Source of the DNA: Piromyces finnis
Lineage: Eukaryota > Neocallimastigomycota > Neocallimastigomycetes > Neocallimastigales > Neocallimastigaceae
Assembly: GCA_002104945.1 (NCBI GenBank)
Contig: MCFH01000142.1
Coordinates: 1 to 27,040 of the forward strand
Direction of reading: 5' to 3'
DNA length: 27,040 nucleotides
The position numbers were made by a program, and so were the translations under genes. Position 1 is the stretch's first letter. Each line of letters begins with the position of its first letter. The notes beneath the pieces are model-generated. The model did not search any database and was not told the DNA's origin. It saw nothing but the letters and a program-made list of their open reading frames with translations. Positions 1-10,520 of this stretch are shown here, piece by piece.

Positions 1-984
1 AGTAACTTTTTATAAATTTTTTATTTATTTAATAATAATATAAATGATATTATAAGTAACTATATAATTAAGATTATAACTATAATCTTTACAAAGAATT
101 AAAATCGAATTCAATTCATTCTCTTTTATATTCTTTGTTCAGATTATTAAATTGATATTAATAAGAATAAAGTATTACATATAATATATTAGTAATATAA
201 TTAAATAAGTAATAAGATTGTTTGTTTGTTTGTTTGTTTTTGTCATGACATAAAATAAAATAAACATATGATTAATCATTTAAACAGTTGATCCTAATTA
301 GTAATTATAAAACTATTCAATTAATAATTCATCATTATTAATTGATATTACCATAACATATTTGTTATAACTAAATAATTATTATTTTCAAAATTATTTC
401 TAATAAAACTTGCCGTTAACCTATTTTATAATAATTAAGATTATTTAATTTATAGGTATTAACTGTTACACCTAAATGGGTCTAGTTCTATTTTAGTAAC
501 AATCGTTATCATTAATTAAATTAATATAACTAAAATTCCTATTGATATATTTTTAATTTCATCAAGTCATAAGAAATATTTATGATCCATACTTGATATC
601 ATATTGATTTTAATTTACCTAATAAAATCTTTAAATGATCATAACTTCCTTAAATGATCAGTTAGAAGGACCGCGATTGTACCAAATTGTAGCTTTCTTC
701 CTAAGCTTTCCAATAAACCTAGTTTCATCACCGTAGTACTTAAGCCGTAGCGATCGTTTTTGGCGAGTTACACCTTATTTCGTACTTGCTTATTTTTGGT
801 TAAGGGTTATAGTATATTGATATTAAATTTTTGAAATCATAACCCTTTCACTGAATCAAAATTTAAAAGGTGACTTTTAAAAGTGTTTTAAAATAATTAT
901 TGAAATTATTTAATTATAATTATTATGTTTAATTAATTATAGATATTATCTGAATTTGTTTTAAATCCAGTTAATATCTTCACA
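1..984 (-). repeat. 3' LTR of left family A copy, cut by the window edge
   Basis: On the minus strand the sequence after the purine-rich tract at 985-996 begins TGTGAAGATATT, a TG start as expected for an LTR. The far end lies outside the window. It holds a TTTG microsatellite and no coding sequence. No second copy of this block lies on the 5' side of pol, so calling it an LTR rests on the PPT, the TG start and its position, not on a direct-repeat partner. Confidence 0.6.
218..241. repeat. TTTG microsatellite, left arm
   Basis: About five TTTG units lie inside the presumed LTR. The mirror copy in the right arm reads CAAA at 9394-9421 and is slightly longer. Confidence 0.9.
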
Positions 985-996
985 ACGCCCTCCCTA
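985..996 (-). other. Polypurine tract of left family A copy
   Basis: On the minus strand this reads TAGGGAGGGCGT and is followed at once by TGTGAAG. G-rich purine tracts in this position prime plus-strand cDNA synthesis in LTR retrotransposons. It stands out sharply from the AT-rich surroundings. The two pyrimidines near its end are atypical. Confidence 0.55.
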
Positions 997-997
997 G

Positions 998-1020
998 GAA
1001 TTCGTATTCCAGACGAATTC
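998..1020. other. Perfect 8-bp hairpin beside the polypurine tract, left arm
   Basis: GAATTCGT and ACGAATTC form an 8-bp inverted repeat around a 7-base loop, one base away from the polypurine tract. The right arm has the same hairpin at 8620-8642. Confidence 0.75.
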
Positions 1021-1386
1021 TATGAACTGGAGCGAAAAGTAAAAATTTTTGATTTTTAAAAAAAATTTTTTCGAGAGGAAGTAATAATTTCAAAAGGTCA
1101 CTTGCCATTGTGAGAATTTTGAAATTTCACTTTTTGAAAAATTTTCTTGTAGGTAAAATTTTAATAATAAAATTGATACTGAGATTTTGAATATGAAAAT
1201 AAAAATAAAAAATAATAAAGTTTTAATATGATAATTGAAAAATATTCGGTGTAAAAATTTTTGAAATGTTGAAATTTCAAAATTTTGTGATGAGTTAAAT
1301 TTCGAAATTTAGTTGTTATAAAAATATTTTGTAAATGGTGTAAAAGTTATTTTAAGAGAATTATTGACTTATTAATATTATTTTAA
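1021..1386. other. 3' untranslated part of left family A copy
   Basis: No open frame is visible. The stretch is rich in short palindromic words of the type GAAATTTC and AAATTTCGAAATTT. It lies between the pol stop and the polypurine tract. Confidence 0.5.
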
Positions 1387-4300
1387 TTAATTATATGCTA
1401 TAGAAGCATAATGTCGTCCACTTTTTAAATATTTTTGATAAATGTATTGATTACGTGGATTGTCTTCTACTTCACTTGCTGGTACCCAATTATAAGCGGA
1501 ACGGTATTTGTATCGAATTTTATATTCATATCGTTGTTGTTTATAATTTGTACGGAATCCAGATATTTCCACTATATCTTTTATTGATTCTGGATCCGCA
1601 GTTCTATTTAAAAATTCTTTTGGAGTTGATCTATAAGGTTCCAACTCAGATACATGAAATATTGGATAGTGTTTGGGAAAGGTGATTTTTTGATATCGAT
1701 TTCATAATTGTTATTTCTCAAAACTTGAGTTATTTTATATGGACCATATTTACAAGGAGCTAATTTGGAACTATTTTCAATATTTAGAGAAGGTGGGGCT
1801 TGAATCCAAACTAAATCATCAATTTTAAATTTTGGAGCTTCTAAACGACTTTTATCCACTCTTCTTTTATACAACTCTTTGGAGCGTAGTAACACTTCTT
1901 TTATGTGGTTGAATGCATCATTAACGTTTTGAACTAGTTTATGATTAATATTACATTGTGGTAATAGGGTCATTTCATCCATCGGAGGGTGGAAACCATA
2001 ATTAATGAAGAATGGTGTTTCTTTGGTTGATTCATTAACAGCGTTGTTATAGGCGAATTCTGCAAGTGGAAGCCAATCAACCCAGTCGTCATGATAGAAA
2101 GACTTGGAATAACATCTAAGATACTGTTCAATAAAAGAATTTGACCTCTCGACCTGTCCAACAGTTTCATGGTGGTCAGTAGTAGCTATTCTTGGATGAA
2201 TATATAATAAATCCAAAAATTCGAGCCAAACATCACTTGTAAATTGTGAGCCTCTATCAGTATATAGGTCATAAGGGAGACCATGTAAACGATATACATT
2301 GTTCAAAAAAGCTTTTGCAGTTTGTGCTGCGTTTGGAACTTGTTTAAACGGCACTAAGTGAATCATTTTAGAAAAGCGGTCAACCACTACCATAATTACG
2401 GTGTACCCTTTAGACTCAGGAAGGCCACAAAGAAAGTCAATTTCTATAGATTTCCATGGACGTTCTGGAGTATCTAAAGGTTGTAATTTTCCATATTTCC
2501 GATGTCTAGTTACTTTATTTCTTGTGCATGTCTCACAAGAATTAACAAATTTAGTGACATCATCCTTAATTTTAGGCCACCAAAAATTTCGAGTTATCAA
2601 TTCTAAAGTCCTTTTATACCAAGATGTCCAGCAGAGGGTTGTTCATGATATTTCATAAGAACATCTAAACGTAGTTTCTCAGGGATATAAACTAAGTTAT
2701 TATATAAAATAAGATTATTTTTTAATTCAAACTTGTTCATTTTCCTAAATGGTCTATAAGCCTTTTGGTCATTATGTGGGCTGAATATAGCATAATATCC
2801 TTAGCAGTTTCGTCGTCCTTTAAGTATTGAATAACTTGTTCCAAGAAGTTACTCATAATACCAATGAAACTTGGTATTAGTTTTACATTTTTTGAGTCTA
2901 AAATATATTCTGGCTTTTCTTCATAAGTCCTATCCATGTAGTCAGGTCTGCGAGATAGACAATCAGGTTTACCATTCTTACGACCTTGTCTGTATATAAG
3001 TTCAAAGTCGTATTCATGAAAGAAAAGGTGCCAACGATGTTGTCTTTGATTACCTACCTTTCCTCCAAGAGTATAAAGTAAATTTCTATGATCAGTGTAA
3101 ACTTTTATTTTATATTTAGCACCAAGAAGAAGGTGCCTCCAAGTAGAGAAAGAATCCTTAATGGCTAATAGTTCTTTATCTGTTATAGAATAATTAACTT
3201 CAGAACTACTTAGACTTCTGGAGTAGTAAGCAACAGGATGTAGACGATTTTCTGAATCATATTGAGAAAAGTATAGAACCGATAGCAACATTACTTGCAT
3301 CACATTCTAAAATATATTGTTTTTGAGGATCAGGATGTGATAAAATAGGTGCTGAAGTTAAACGCGTTTTTAAAATGTTAAATGAGGATTCACATTCTGT
3401 GGACCATTTGAACTTTGCATTCTTTTTTGTTAGGTTGTGGAGGGGTTTAGCCAAGTCTGCAAAATTCATTACAAAGCGTCTATAGTAGTTACAAAGACCT
3501 AAAAATCTTTGTACATCCTTAACTGTAGTAGGAATAGGCCAATTTTTGATTGACTCTATCTTTTTTGGGTCGGTAGCAATTCCTGAACCTGAAATAACAT
3601 ATCCTAAGAATTCAACTTGTGGTTTGTCAAATTCACATTTAGGAAGTTAGCATATAAATTATTTTCTAATAGTTTAGAAAGAACTTCACGTACATGTTGG
3701 TGGTGTTCTTCTAAGGTTTTTGAAAATATAAGAATATCATCCAAATAGAGAATAACAGATTTTTCCAAGAAAGGTCTGAGAACAGAATTTATAAATGCCT
3801 GAAAAGTAGCAGGAGCGTTACGTAAACCAAATGGCATCACTAAATATTCATAGTGACCAAACTTTGTGCGAAAAGCAGTTTTATATTCATCACCATTTCT
3901 TATTCTAACTAAATTATAAGCAGAGCGTAAGTCGAGCTTGGTGAAATACTTTGCACCTTTGACACGTTCTATAATGTCGGTAATAAGTGGTATTGGGTAG
4001 GAGTTACGTATCGTTACAGAATTGAGTTTTTTATAATCAATACAAACTCTAAGAGTACCATCTTTCTTTTTCTGAAATACCACTGGATATCCTGCAGGTG
4101 ATTCGGATGGTCTAATAAAGCCTTTTTCTAAATTTTCCTTGATATACTCTTCTAAAACTTTTGATTCTTCTTCTGATAAGGGATAGATGGGACCATAGTG
4201 AAGAGTAGCATCTTTTTCTAGTACTATTTTACAATCTGTAATTCTATGTGGTGGTAGTTTATCAGCTTCTTGTTTGCTGAAAACTTTTGCCAAATCTCGA

Positions 4301-4690
4301 TAGGGTTTTGGAATATCCTCAATAGTATGTTCTTCTAAATTGCTTACTTCTTCTGGTTTTTCGGACAAAAAGTATGAATTAAATAATTATAATTATATCT
4401 ATCATAATTATTTTTATTTAATATAACTTTTCTAAAAAATTTGGAACGTTTAGGGTTAAATTTGTGGAAATCGGACCATTTTTCTTCTTACTAAAGGTTT
4501 TAGATCTGAAATAAAAATTATGAATTTTATTTTTTAAATTATAAAAATTGGTGGAATAATTTTTATTTTTATTTTTTGTGTTATTTACACCTGTAGAAGT
4601 GGTAGGTGTAACATTATCATTTCTATTATAAGAAAGAATTGTTCTAATTTAAAAATTAGTAGCATGCTTCATATTGAATCTTTTTAAAAT
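1387..4690 (-). pseudogene. Family A gypsy pol, left copy: Asn-rich leader, RT, RNase H, integrase, chromodomain-like tail
   Basis: This is a Ty3/gypsy polyprotein that would copy element RNA and insert the cDNA. From the N-terminal side: an Asn/Lys/Tyr-rich leader (about 4370-4690); RT (about 3540-4370) with MPFGLRNAPATF and the catalytic YLDD at 3736-3747; RNase H (about 2930-3350) with ECDAS, DKELLA, YTDHRN and a closing PDCLSRR; integrase with a zinc HHCC (YHEQPSAGH, then CETC) and D, D, E spaced 59 and 35 residues, a DD35E core. The last 60-odd residues end in WVPASEVEDNP, like a chromodomain. No gag and no protease DSG/DTG motif is present. Frame breaks near 1680, 2610, 3266 and 3646 are single-base indels that the right arm does not share, so they may be sequencing errors. 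The reading frame is otherwise free of stops, which argues against long decay. Confidence 0.9.
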
Positions 4691-4949
4691 CATTTAATGA
4701 ATAAAAAAAATAAAAATAAAAGGACATAAAAAAAAAAACTTCAAAAAAAAAAAATTTTTCAAAATAAAAAATTTAGTTAAAATATTTTCAACAATAAATT
4801 CCATTCATCAATTTCAAAGAAAAATTTTACTAGCGGATTATATCCGACAGATTTATTATTTGGAAATATATTCATGTCCAAATATGAAATTCATTATAAT
4901 TATAATAAAAATTATTTATATTCAAATTTAAAATATGATTTTAACAGAA
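4691..4949. other. Unmatched centre between the inverted arms
   Basis: I cannot align the two sides here. The left part (about 4691-4780) is A-rich with long A runs. The right part (from about 4783) is an open plus-strand frame that runs without a break into the right arm, so this sequence belongs with the right copy. A small inverted repeat, CGGAT-TAT-ATCCG, lies near 4834. Confidence 0.7.
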
Positions 4950-7900
4950 AGAAATTCAATATGAAGCATGCTACTAAATTTTTAAAATTAGAACAATTCA
5001 TTTCTTATAATAGAAATGACATAAATGTTACACCTACCACTTCTACAGGTGTAAAATAACACAAAAAATAAAAATAAAAATTATTCCACCAATTTTTATA
5101 ATTTAAAAAATAAAATTCATAATTTTTATTTCAGATCTAAAACCTTTAGTAAGAAGAAAAATGGTCGATTCCACAAATTTAACCCTAAACGTTCCAAATT
5201 TTTTAGAAAAGTTATATTAAATAAAAATAATTATGATAGATATAATTATAATTATTTAATTCATACTTTTTTGTCCGAAAAACCAGAAGAAGTAAGCAAT
5301 TTAGAAGAACATACTATGAGGATATTCCAAAACCCTATCGAGATTTGGCAAAAGTTTTCAGCAAACAAGAAGCTGATAAACTACCACCACATAGAATTAC
5401 AGATTGTAAAATAGTACTAGAAAAAGATGCTACTCTTCACTATGGTCCATCTATCCCTTATCAGAAGAAGAATCAAAAGTTTTAGAAGAGTATATCAAGG
5501 AAAATTTAGAAAAAGGCTTTATTAGACCATCCGAATCACCTGCAGGATATCCAGTGGTATTTCAGAAAAAGAAAGATGGTACTCTTAGAGTTTGTATTGA
5601 TTATAAAAAAACTCAATTCTGTAACGATACGTAACTCCTACCCAATACCACTTATTACCGACATTATAGAACGTGTCAAAGGTGCAAAGTATTTCACCAA
5701 GCTCGACTTACGCTCTGCTTATAATTTAGTTAGAATAAGAAATGGTGATGAATATAAAACTGCTTTTCGCACAAAGTTTGGTCACTATGAATATTTAGTG
5801 ATGCCATTTGGTTTACGTAACGCTCCTGCTACTTTTCAGGCATTTATAAATTCTGTTCTCAGACCTTTCTTGGAAAAATCTGTTATTCTCTATTTGGATG
5901 ATATTCTTATATTTTCAAAAACCTTAGAAGAACACCACCAACATGTACGTGAAGTTCTTTCTAAACTATTAGAAAATAATTTATATGCTAAACTTCCTAA
6001 ATGTGAATTTGACAAACCACAAGTTGAATTCTTAGGATATGTTATTTCAGGTTCAGGAATTGCTACCGACCCAAAAAAGATAGAGTCAATCAAAAATTGG
6101 CCTATTCCTACTACAGTTAAGGATGTACAAAGATTTTTAGGTCTTTGTAACTACTATAGACGCTTTGTAATGAATTTTGCAGACTTGGCTAAACCCCTCC
6201 ACAACCTAACAAAAAAGAATGCAAAGTTCAAATGGTCCACAGAATGTGAATCCTCATTTAACATTTTAAAAACGCGTTTAACTTCAGCACCTATTTTATC
6301 ACATCCTGATCCTCAAAAACAATATATTTTAGAATGTGATGCAAGTAATGTTGCTATCGGTTCTATACTTTCTCAATATGATTCAGAAAAATCGTCTACA
6401 TCCTGTTGCTTACTACTCCAGAAGTCTAAGTAGTTCTGAAGTTAATTATTCTATAACAGATAAAGAACTATTAGCCATTAAGGATTCTTTCTCTACTTGG
6501 AGGCACCTTCTTCTTGGTGCTAAATATAAAATAAAAGTTTACACTGATCATAGAAATTTACTTTATACTCTTGGAGGAAAGGTAGGTAATCAAAGACAAC
6601 ATCGTTGGCACCTTTCTTTCATGAATACGACTTTGAACTTATATACAGACAAGGTCGTAAGAATGGTAAACCTGATGTCTATCTCGCAGACCTGACTACA
6701 TGGATAGGACTTATGAAGAAAAGCCAGAATATATTTTAGACTCAAAAAATGTAAAACTAATACCAAGTTTCATTGGTATTATGAGTAACTTCTTGGAACA
6801 AGTTATTCAATACTTAAAGGACGACGAAACTGCTAAGGATATTATGCTATATTTCAGCCCACATAATGACCAAAAGGCTTATAGACCATTTAGGAAAATG
6901 AACAAGTTTGAATTAAAAAATAATCTTATTTATATAATAACTTAGTTTATATCCCTGAGAAACTACGTTTAGATGTTCTTATGAAATATCATGAACAACC
7001 CTCTGCTGGACATCTTGGTATAAAAGGACTTTAGAATTGATAACTCGAAATTTTTGGTGGCCTAAAATTAAGGATGATGTCACTAAATTTGTTAATTCTT
7101 GTGAGACATGCACAAGAAATAAAGTAACTAGACATCGGAAATATGGAAAATTACAACCTTTAGATACTCCAGAACGTCCATGGAAATCTATAGAAATTGA
7201 CTTTCTTTGTGGCCTTCCTGAGTCTAAAGGGTACACCGTAATTATGGTAGTGGTTGACCGCTTTTCTAAAATGATTCACTTAGTGCCGTTTAAAACAAGT
7301 TCCAAACGCAGCACAAACTGCAAAAGCTTTTTTGAACAATGTATATCGTTTACATGGTCTCCCTTATGACCTATATACTGATAGAGGCTCACAATTTACA
7401 AGTGATGTTTGGCTCGAATTTTTGGATTTATTATATATTCATCCAAGAATAGCTACTACTGACCACCATGAAACTGTTGGACAGGTCGAGAGGTCAAATT
7501 CTTTTATTGAACAGTATCTTAGATGTTATTCCAAGTCTTTCTATCATGACGACTGGGTTGATTGGCTTCCACTTGCAGAATTCGCCTATAACAACGCTGT
7601 TAATGAATCAACCAAAGAAACACCATTCTTCATTAATTATGGTTTCCACCCTCCGATGGATGAAATGACCCTATTACCACAATGTAATATTAATCATAAA
7701 CTAGTTCAAAACGTTAATGATGCATTCAACCACATAAAAGAAGTGTTACTACGCTCCAAAGAGTTGTATAAAAGAAGAGTGGATAAAAGTCGTTTAGAAG
7801 CTCCAAAATTTAAAATTGATGATTTAGTTTGGATTCAAGCCCCACCTTCTCTAAATATTGAAAATAGTTCCAAATTAGCTCCTTGTAAATATGGTCCATA

Positions 7901-8254
7901 TAAAATAACTCAAGTTTTGAGAAATAACAATTATGAAATCGATATCAAAAAATCACCTTTTCCCAAACACTATCCAATATTTCATGTATCTGAGTTGGAA
8001 CCTTATAGATCAACTCCAAAAGAATTTTTAAATAGAACTGCGGATCCAGAATCAATAAAAGATATAGTGGAAATATCTGGATTCCGTACAAATTATAAAC
8101 AACAACGATATGAATATAAAATTCGATACAAATACCGTTCCGCTTATAATTGGGTACCAGCAAGTGAAGTAGAAGACAATCCACGTAATCCAATTACATT
8201 TATCAAAAATATTTAAAAAGTGGACGACATTATGCTTCTATAGCATATAATTAA
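4783..8254 (+). pseudogene. Family A gypsy pol, right copy: Asn-rich leader, RT, RNase H, integrase, chromodomain-like tail
   Basis: Mirror copy of the left pol, extending about 170 bases further at its 5' side. An Asn/Tyr/Lys-rich segment, with an ATG at 4874, runs to an apparent stop at 5057-5059. The left arm has one A fewer just before that point, and with that base count the frame stays open into the RT. RT has YLDD at 5891-5902. RNase H and the DD35E integrase motifs (EIDFL, YTDRGSQF, GQVERSN) are all present. The chromodomain-like tail ends in the true frame at a TAA at 8252-8254. Single-base indels near 5315, 5450, 5610, 6390, 6625, 6680, 7290 and 8190 break the frame. None of these breaks is shared with the left arm. 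Gag, protease and 5' LTR are absent. Confidence 0.9.
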
Positions 8255-8643
8255 TTAAAATATATTAATAAGTCAATAATTCTCTAAAAATAACTTTTAC
8301 AACCATTTACAAAATATTTTTATAACAACTAAATTTCGAAATTTAACTCATCACAAAATTTTGAAATTTCAACATTTCAAAAATTTTTACACCGAATATT
8401 TTTCAATTATCATATTAAAACTTTATTATTTTTTATTTTTATTTTCATATTCAAAATCTGCAGTATCAATTTTATTATTAAAATTTTACCTACAAGAAAA
8501 TTTTTCAAAAAGTGAAATTTCAAAAATTCTCACAATGGCCAAGTGACCTTTTGAAATTATTACTTCCTCTCGAAAAATTTTTTAAAATCAAAAATTTTTA
8601 CTTTTCGCTCCAGTTCATAGAATTCGTCTGGAATACGAATTCC
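8255..8643. other. 3' untranslated part of right family A copy, with hairpin
   Basis: Mirror of 998-1386. It is non-coding, with repeated GAAATTT-type palindromic words. The 8-bp hairpin GAATTCGT/ACGAATTC at 8620-8642 directly precedes the polypurine tract. Confidence 0.55.
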
Positions 8644-8655
8644 TAGGGAGGGCGT
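8644..8655 (+). other. Polypurine tract of right family A copy
   Basis: TAGGGAGGGCGT is followed at once by TGTGAAGATATT, the presumed LTR start. It is identical to the left-arm tract. Confidence 0.55.
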
Positions 8656-9782
8656 TGTGAAGATATTAACTGGATTTAAAACAAATTCAGATAATATCTA
8701 TAATTAATTAAACATAATAATTATAATTAAATAATTTCAATAATTATTTTAAAACACTTTTAAAAGTCCACCTTTTAAATTTTGATTCAGTGAAAGGGTT
8801 ATGATTTCAAAAATTTAATATCAATATACTATAACCCTTAACCAAAAATAAGCAAGTACGAAATAAGGTGTAACTCGCCAAAAACGATCGCTACGGGATA
8901 ATACTACGTGATGAAACTAGGTTATGGAAAGCTTAGGAGAAAGCTACAATTTGGTACAATCGGGTCCTTCTAACTGATCATTTAAGGAAGTTATGATCAT
9001 TTAAAGATTTTATTAGGTAAATTAAAAATCAATATGATATCAAGTATGGATCATAAATATTCTTATGACTTGATGAAATTAAAAATATATCAATAGGAAT
9101 TTTAGTTATATTAATTTAATTAATGATAACGATTGTTACTAAAAATAGAACTAGACCCATTTAGGTGTAACAGTTAATACCTATAAATTAAATAATCTTA
9201 ATTATTAAAAAATAGGTTAACGGCAAGTTTTATTAGAAATAATTTTGAAAATAATAATTATTTATTATAACAAATATGTTATGGTAATATCAATTAATAA
9301 TGATGAATTATTAATTGAATAGTTTTTATAATTACTAATTAGGATCAACTGTTTAAATGATTAATCATATGTTTATTTTATTTTATGTCATGACAAAACA
9401 AACAAACAAACAAACAAACAATCTTATTACTTATTTAATTATATTACTAATATATTATATGTAATACTTTATTCTTATTAATATCAATTTAATAATCTGA
9501 ACAAAGAATATAAAAGAGAATGAATTGAATTCGATTTAATTCTTTGTAAAGATTATAGTTATAATCTTAATTATATAGTTACTTATAATATCATTTATAT
9601 TATTTATTAAATAAATAAAAAAATTTATAAAAGTTACTTTAAAGTAAATATAAATTTTTCATTTTTCATTTGGGAGTTTAAGGTGTTATTTTATAATTAA
9701 ATTTAATTTCTTAAAAAACATTTTTACTATATAATTAATAACATTCTGACCTGGCCGCATAACCAAACCCAAAAACTTAACA
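8656..9782 (+). repeat. Presumed 3' LTR of right family A copy
   Basis: It starts TGTG after the polypurine tract. Homology with the left arm reaches about 9635, where the left arm leaves the window. If the LTR runs on to the edge of element B it ends CTTAACA, giving a TG...CA block of about 1.1 kb. It includes a CAAA run at 9394-9421. The stretch 9636-9782 could instead be unrelated flank. There is no coding sequence. Confidence 0.45.
9394..9421. repeat. CAAA microsatellite, right arm
   Basis: About six CAAA units, the mirror copy of the TTTG run at 218-241. Confidence 0.9.
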
Positions 9783-10509
9783 TTTAAATTAATAATATAA
9801 ACTATTATTAAAATGTGAAAATAAAGGTAAAATTAGAAACTTAACTTAATGAGTTTATTATAAGAAATTATAATAAACGAAACCAAATGTATCAGAATTA
9901 TTTTGTGTATTTAATAGTTTTTTTTTTAATATTTATTTTATTACTTATTATTTTGTATAAAGTTATTTATTATAATTAATCTTATAATAATAACTCTTGA
10001 TTTCTCAAATCGAACTCAAGAGTACTATTTATATGTTTTATTCTATTAAATTAAAATTTCTAAGAACATTCTAATCTTAACAAGAATCTTTTTAGGAAAA
10101 GACTAGAAGAAAAACCTAAAAAGTTATTTGATTGATATTCTAATCATACCAATCATCGTAATATTAAGTAAAACCGTTGATAACGGGTAAAACCTTAATA
10201 TCCGATTTCCTATTACATACTAATATATAGTTGTATAATATTATTAATGTAATTAGTATGTGTTTTATCTTTTATAATACAAGTATATATATAAATGAAT
10301 GTATAAATACATAATTAAATAAATTAATTAATCTAATATAGCGAATGAATAATTATTAACTAAATAAATATTTACAATATTTAACTTAACAAATAACTAT
10401 AATAATAAATAAATATATTAATATAATCTAATGGATTAATGATTATTAACTAAATAAATTATTTGTAATGTTTAATACTAAGAATAAATAATAAGTATTT
10501 ATTCTTACA
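9783..10509 (-). repeat. Element B 3' LTR
   Basis: Direct repeat of 14739-15456. On the minus strand it begins TGTAAGAATAAATACTT and ends near AATTTAAA, which is not a standard CA end. The sequence is AT-rich, non-coding and full of short T and A runs. Confidence 0.9.
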
Positions 10510-10520
10510 TTGCTCCTTTT
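10510..10520 (-). other. Element B polypurine tract
   Basis: AAAAGGAGCAA on the minus strand abuts the TGTAAG start of the 3' LTR. It overlaps the stop codon of pol at 10519-10521. Confidence 0.7.

Larger units (their letters stand above)
1..4690 (-). repeat. Left arm of a giant inverted repeat (family A gypsy element)
   Basis: Read on the minus strand, this stretch matches 4950-9635 essentially end to end: pol, PPT, LTR sequence and the (TTTG)n run. The match is still perfect at base 1, so the arm continues to the left of the window. I compared several kilobases by eye. All clear differences are one- to few-base insertions or deletions, for example a missing A near 3646 and an extra T near 3266 in this arm. 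I found no convincing base substitution. The inner limit is blurred by A/T runs. Confidence 0.95.
4950..9635 (+). repeat. Right arm of the giant inverted repeat (family A)
   Basis: Reverse complement of 1-4690. It covers the end of the Asn-rich leader, the rest of pol, the 3' untranslated part, the polypurine tract and LTR sequence. Homology is visible until the left arm runs out at the window edge, so the true outer limit may lie beyond 9635. Confidence 0.95.

Noticed and set aside
218-241. Microsatellites and tandem arrays as a possible CRISPR array (also 24286-24392 and 26791-26845)
   Set aside because: There are no spacers between the units and the context is eukaryotic.
1455-1685. Antisense open frames over the pol genes (also 2401-2658, 5890-6093, 6979-7236, 7945-8193, 12096-12389, 13552-13905, 14000-14332)
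   Set aside because: They are shadows opposite well-identified pol and gag domains, with no family resemblance.
5047-5136. An intron in family A (donor ACAG|GTGTAAA, acceptor TTTATTTCAG)
   Set aside because: The junction does not join the frames, and with the left arm's base count the stretch is open and codes straight through.
1-9635. A DIRS-type element, because of the inverted terminal organisation
   Set aside because: The pol genes carry a gypsy-type DD35E integrase, not a tyrosine recombinase, and the inversion covers the whole coding region.
9743-9775. A GC-richer patch (GACCTGGCCGCATAACCA) that ends in CCA and might be a tRNA end or primer-binding site
   Set aside because: No T-arm GGTTCRA box or cloverleaf can be found before it, and it lies outside B's 3' LTR where no primer site is expected.
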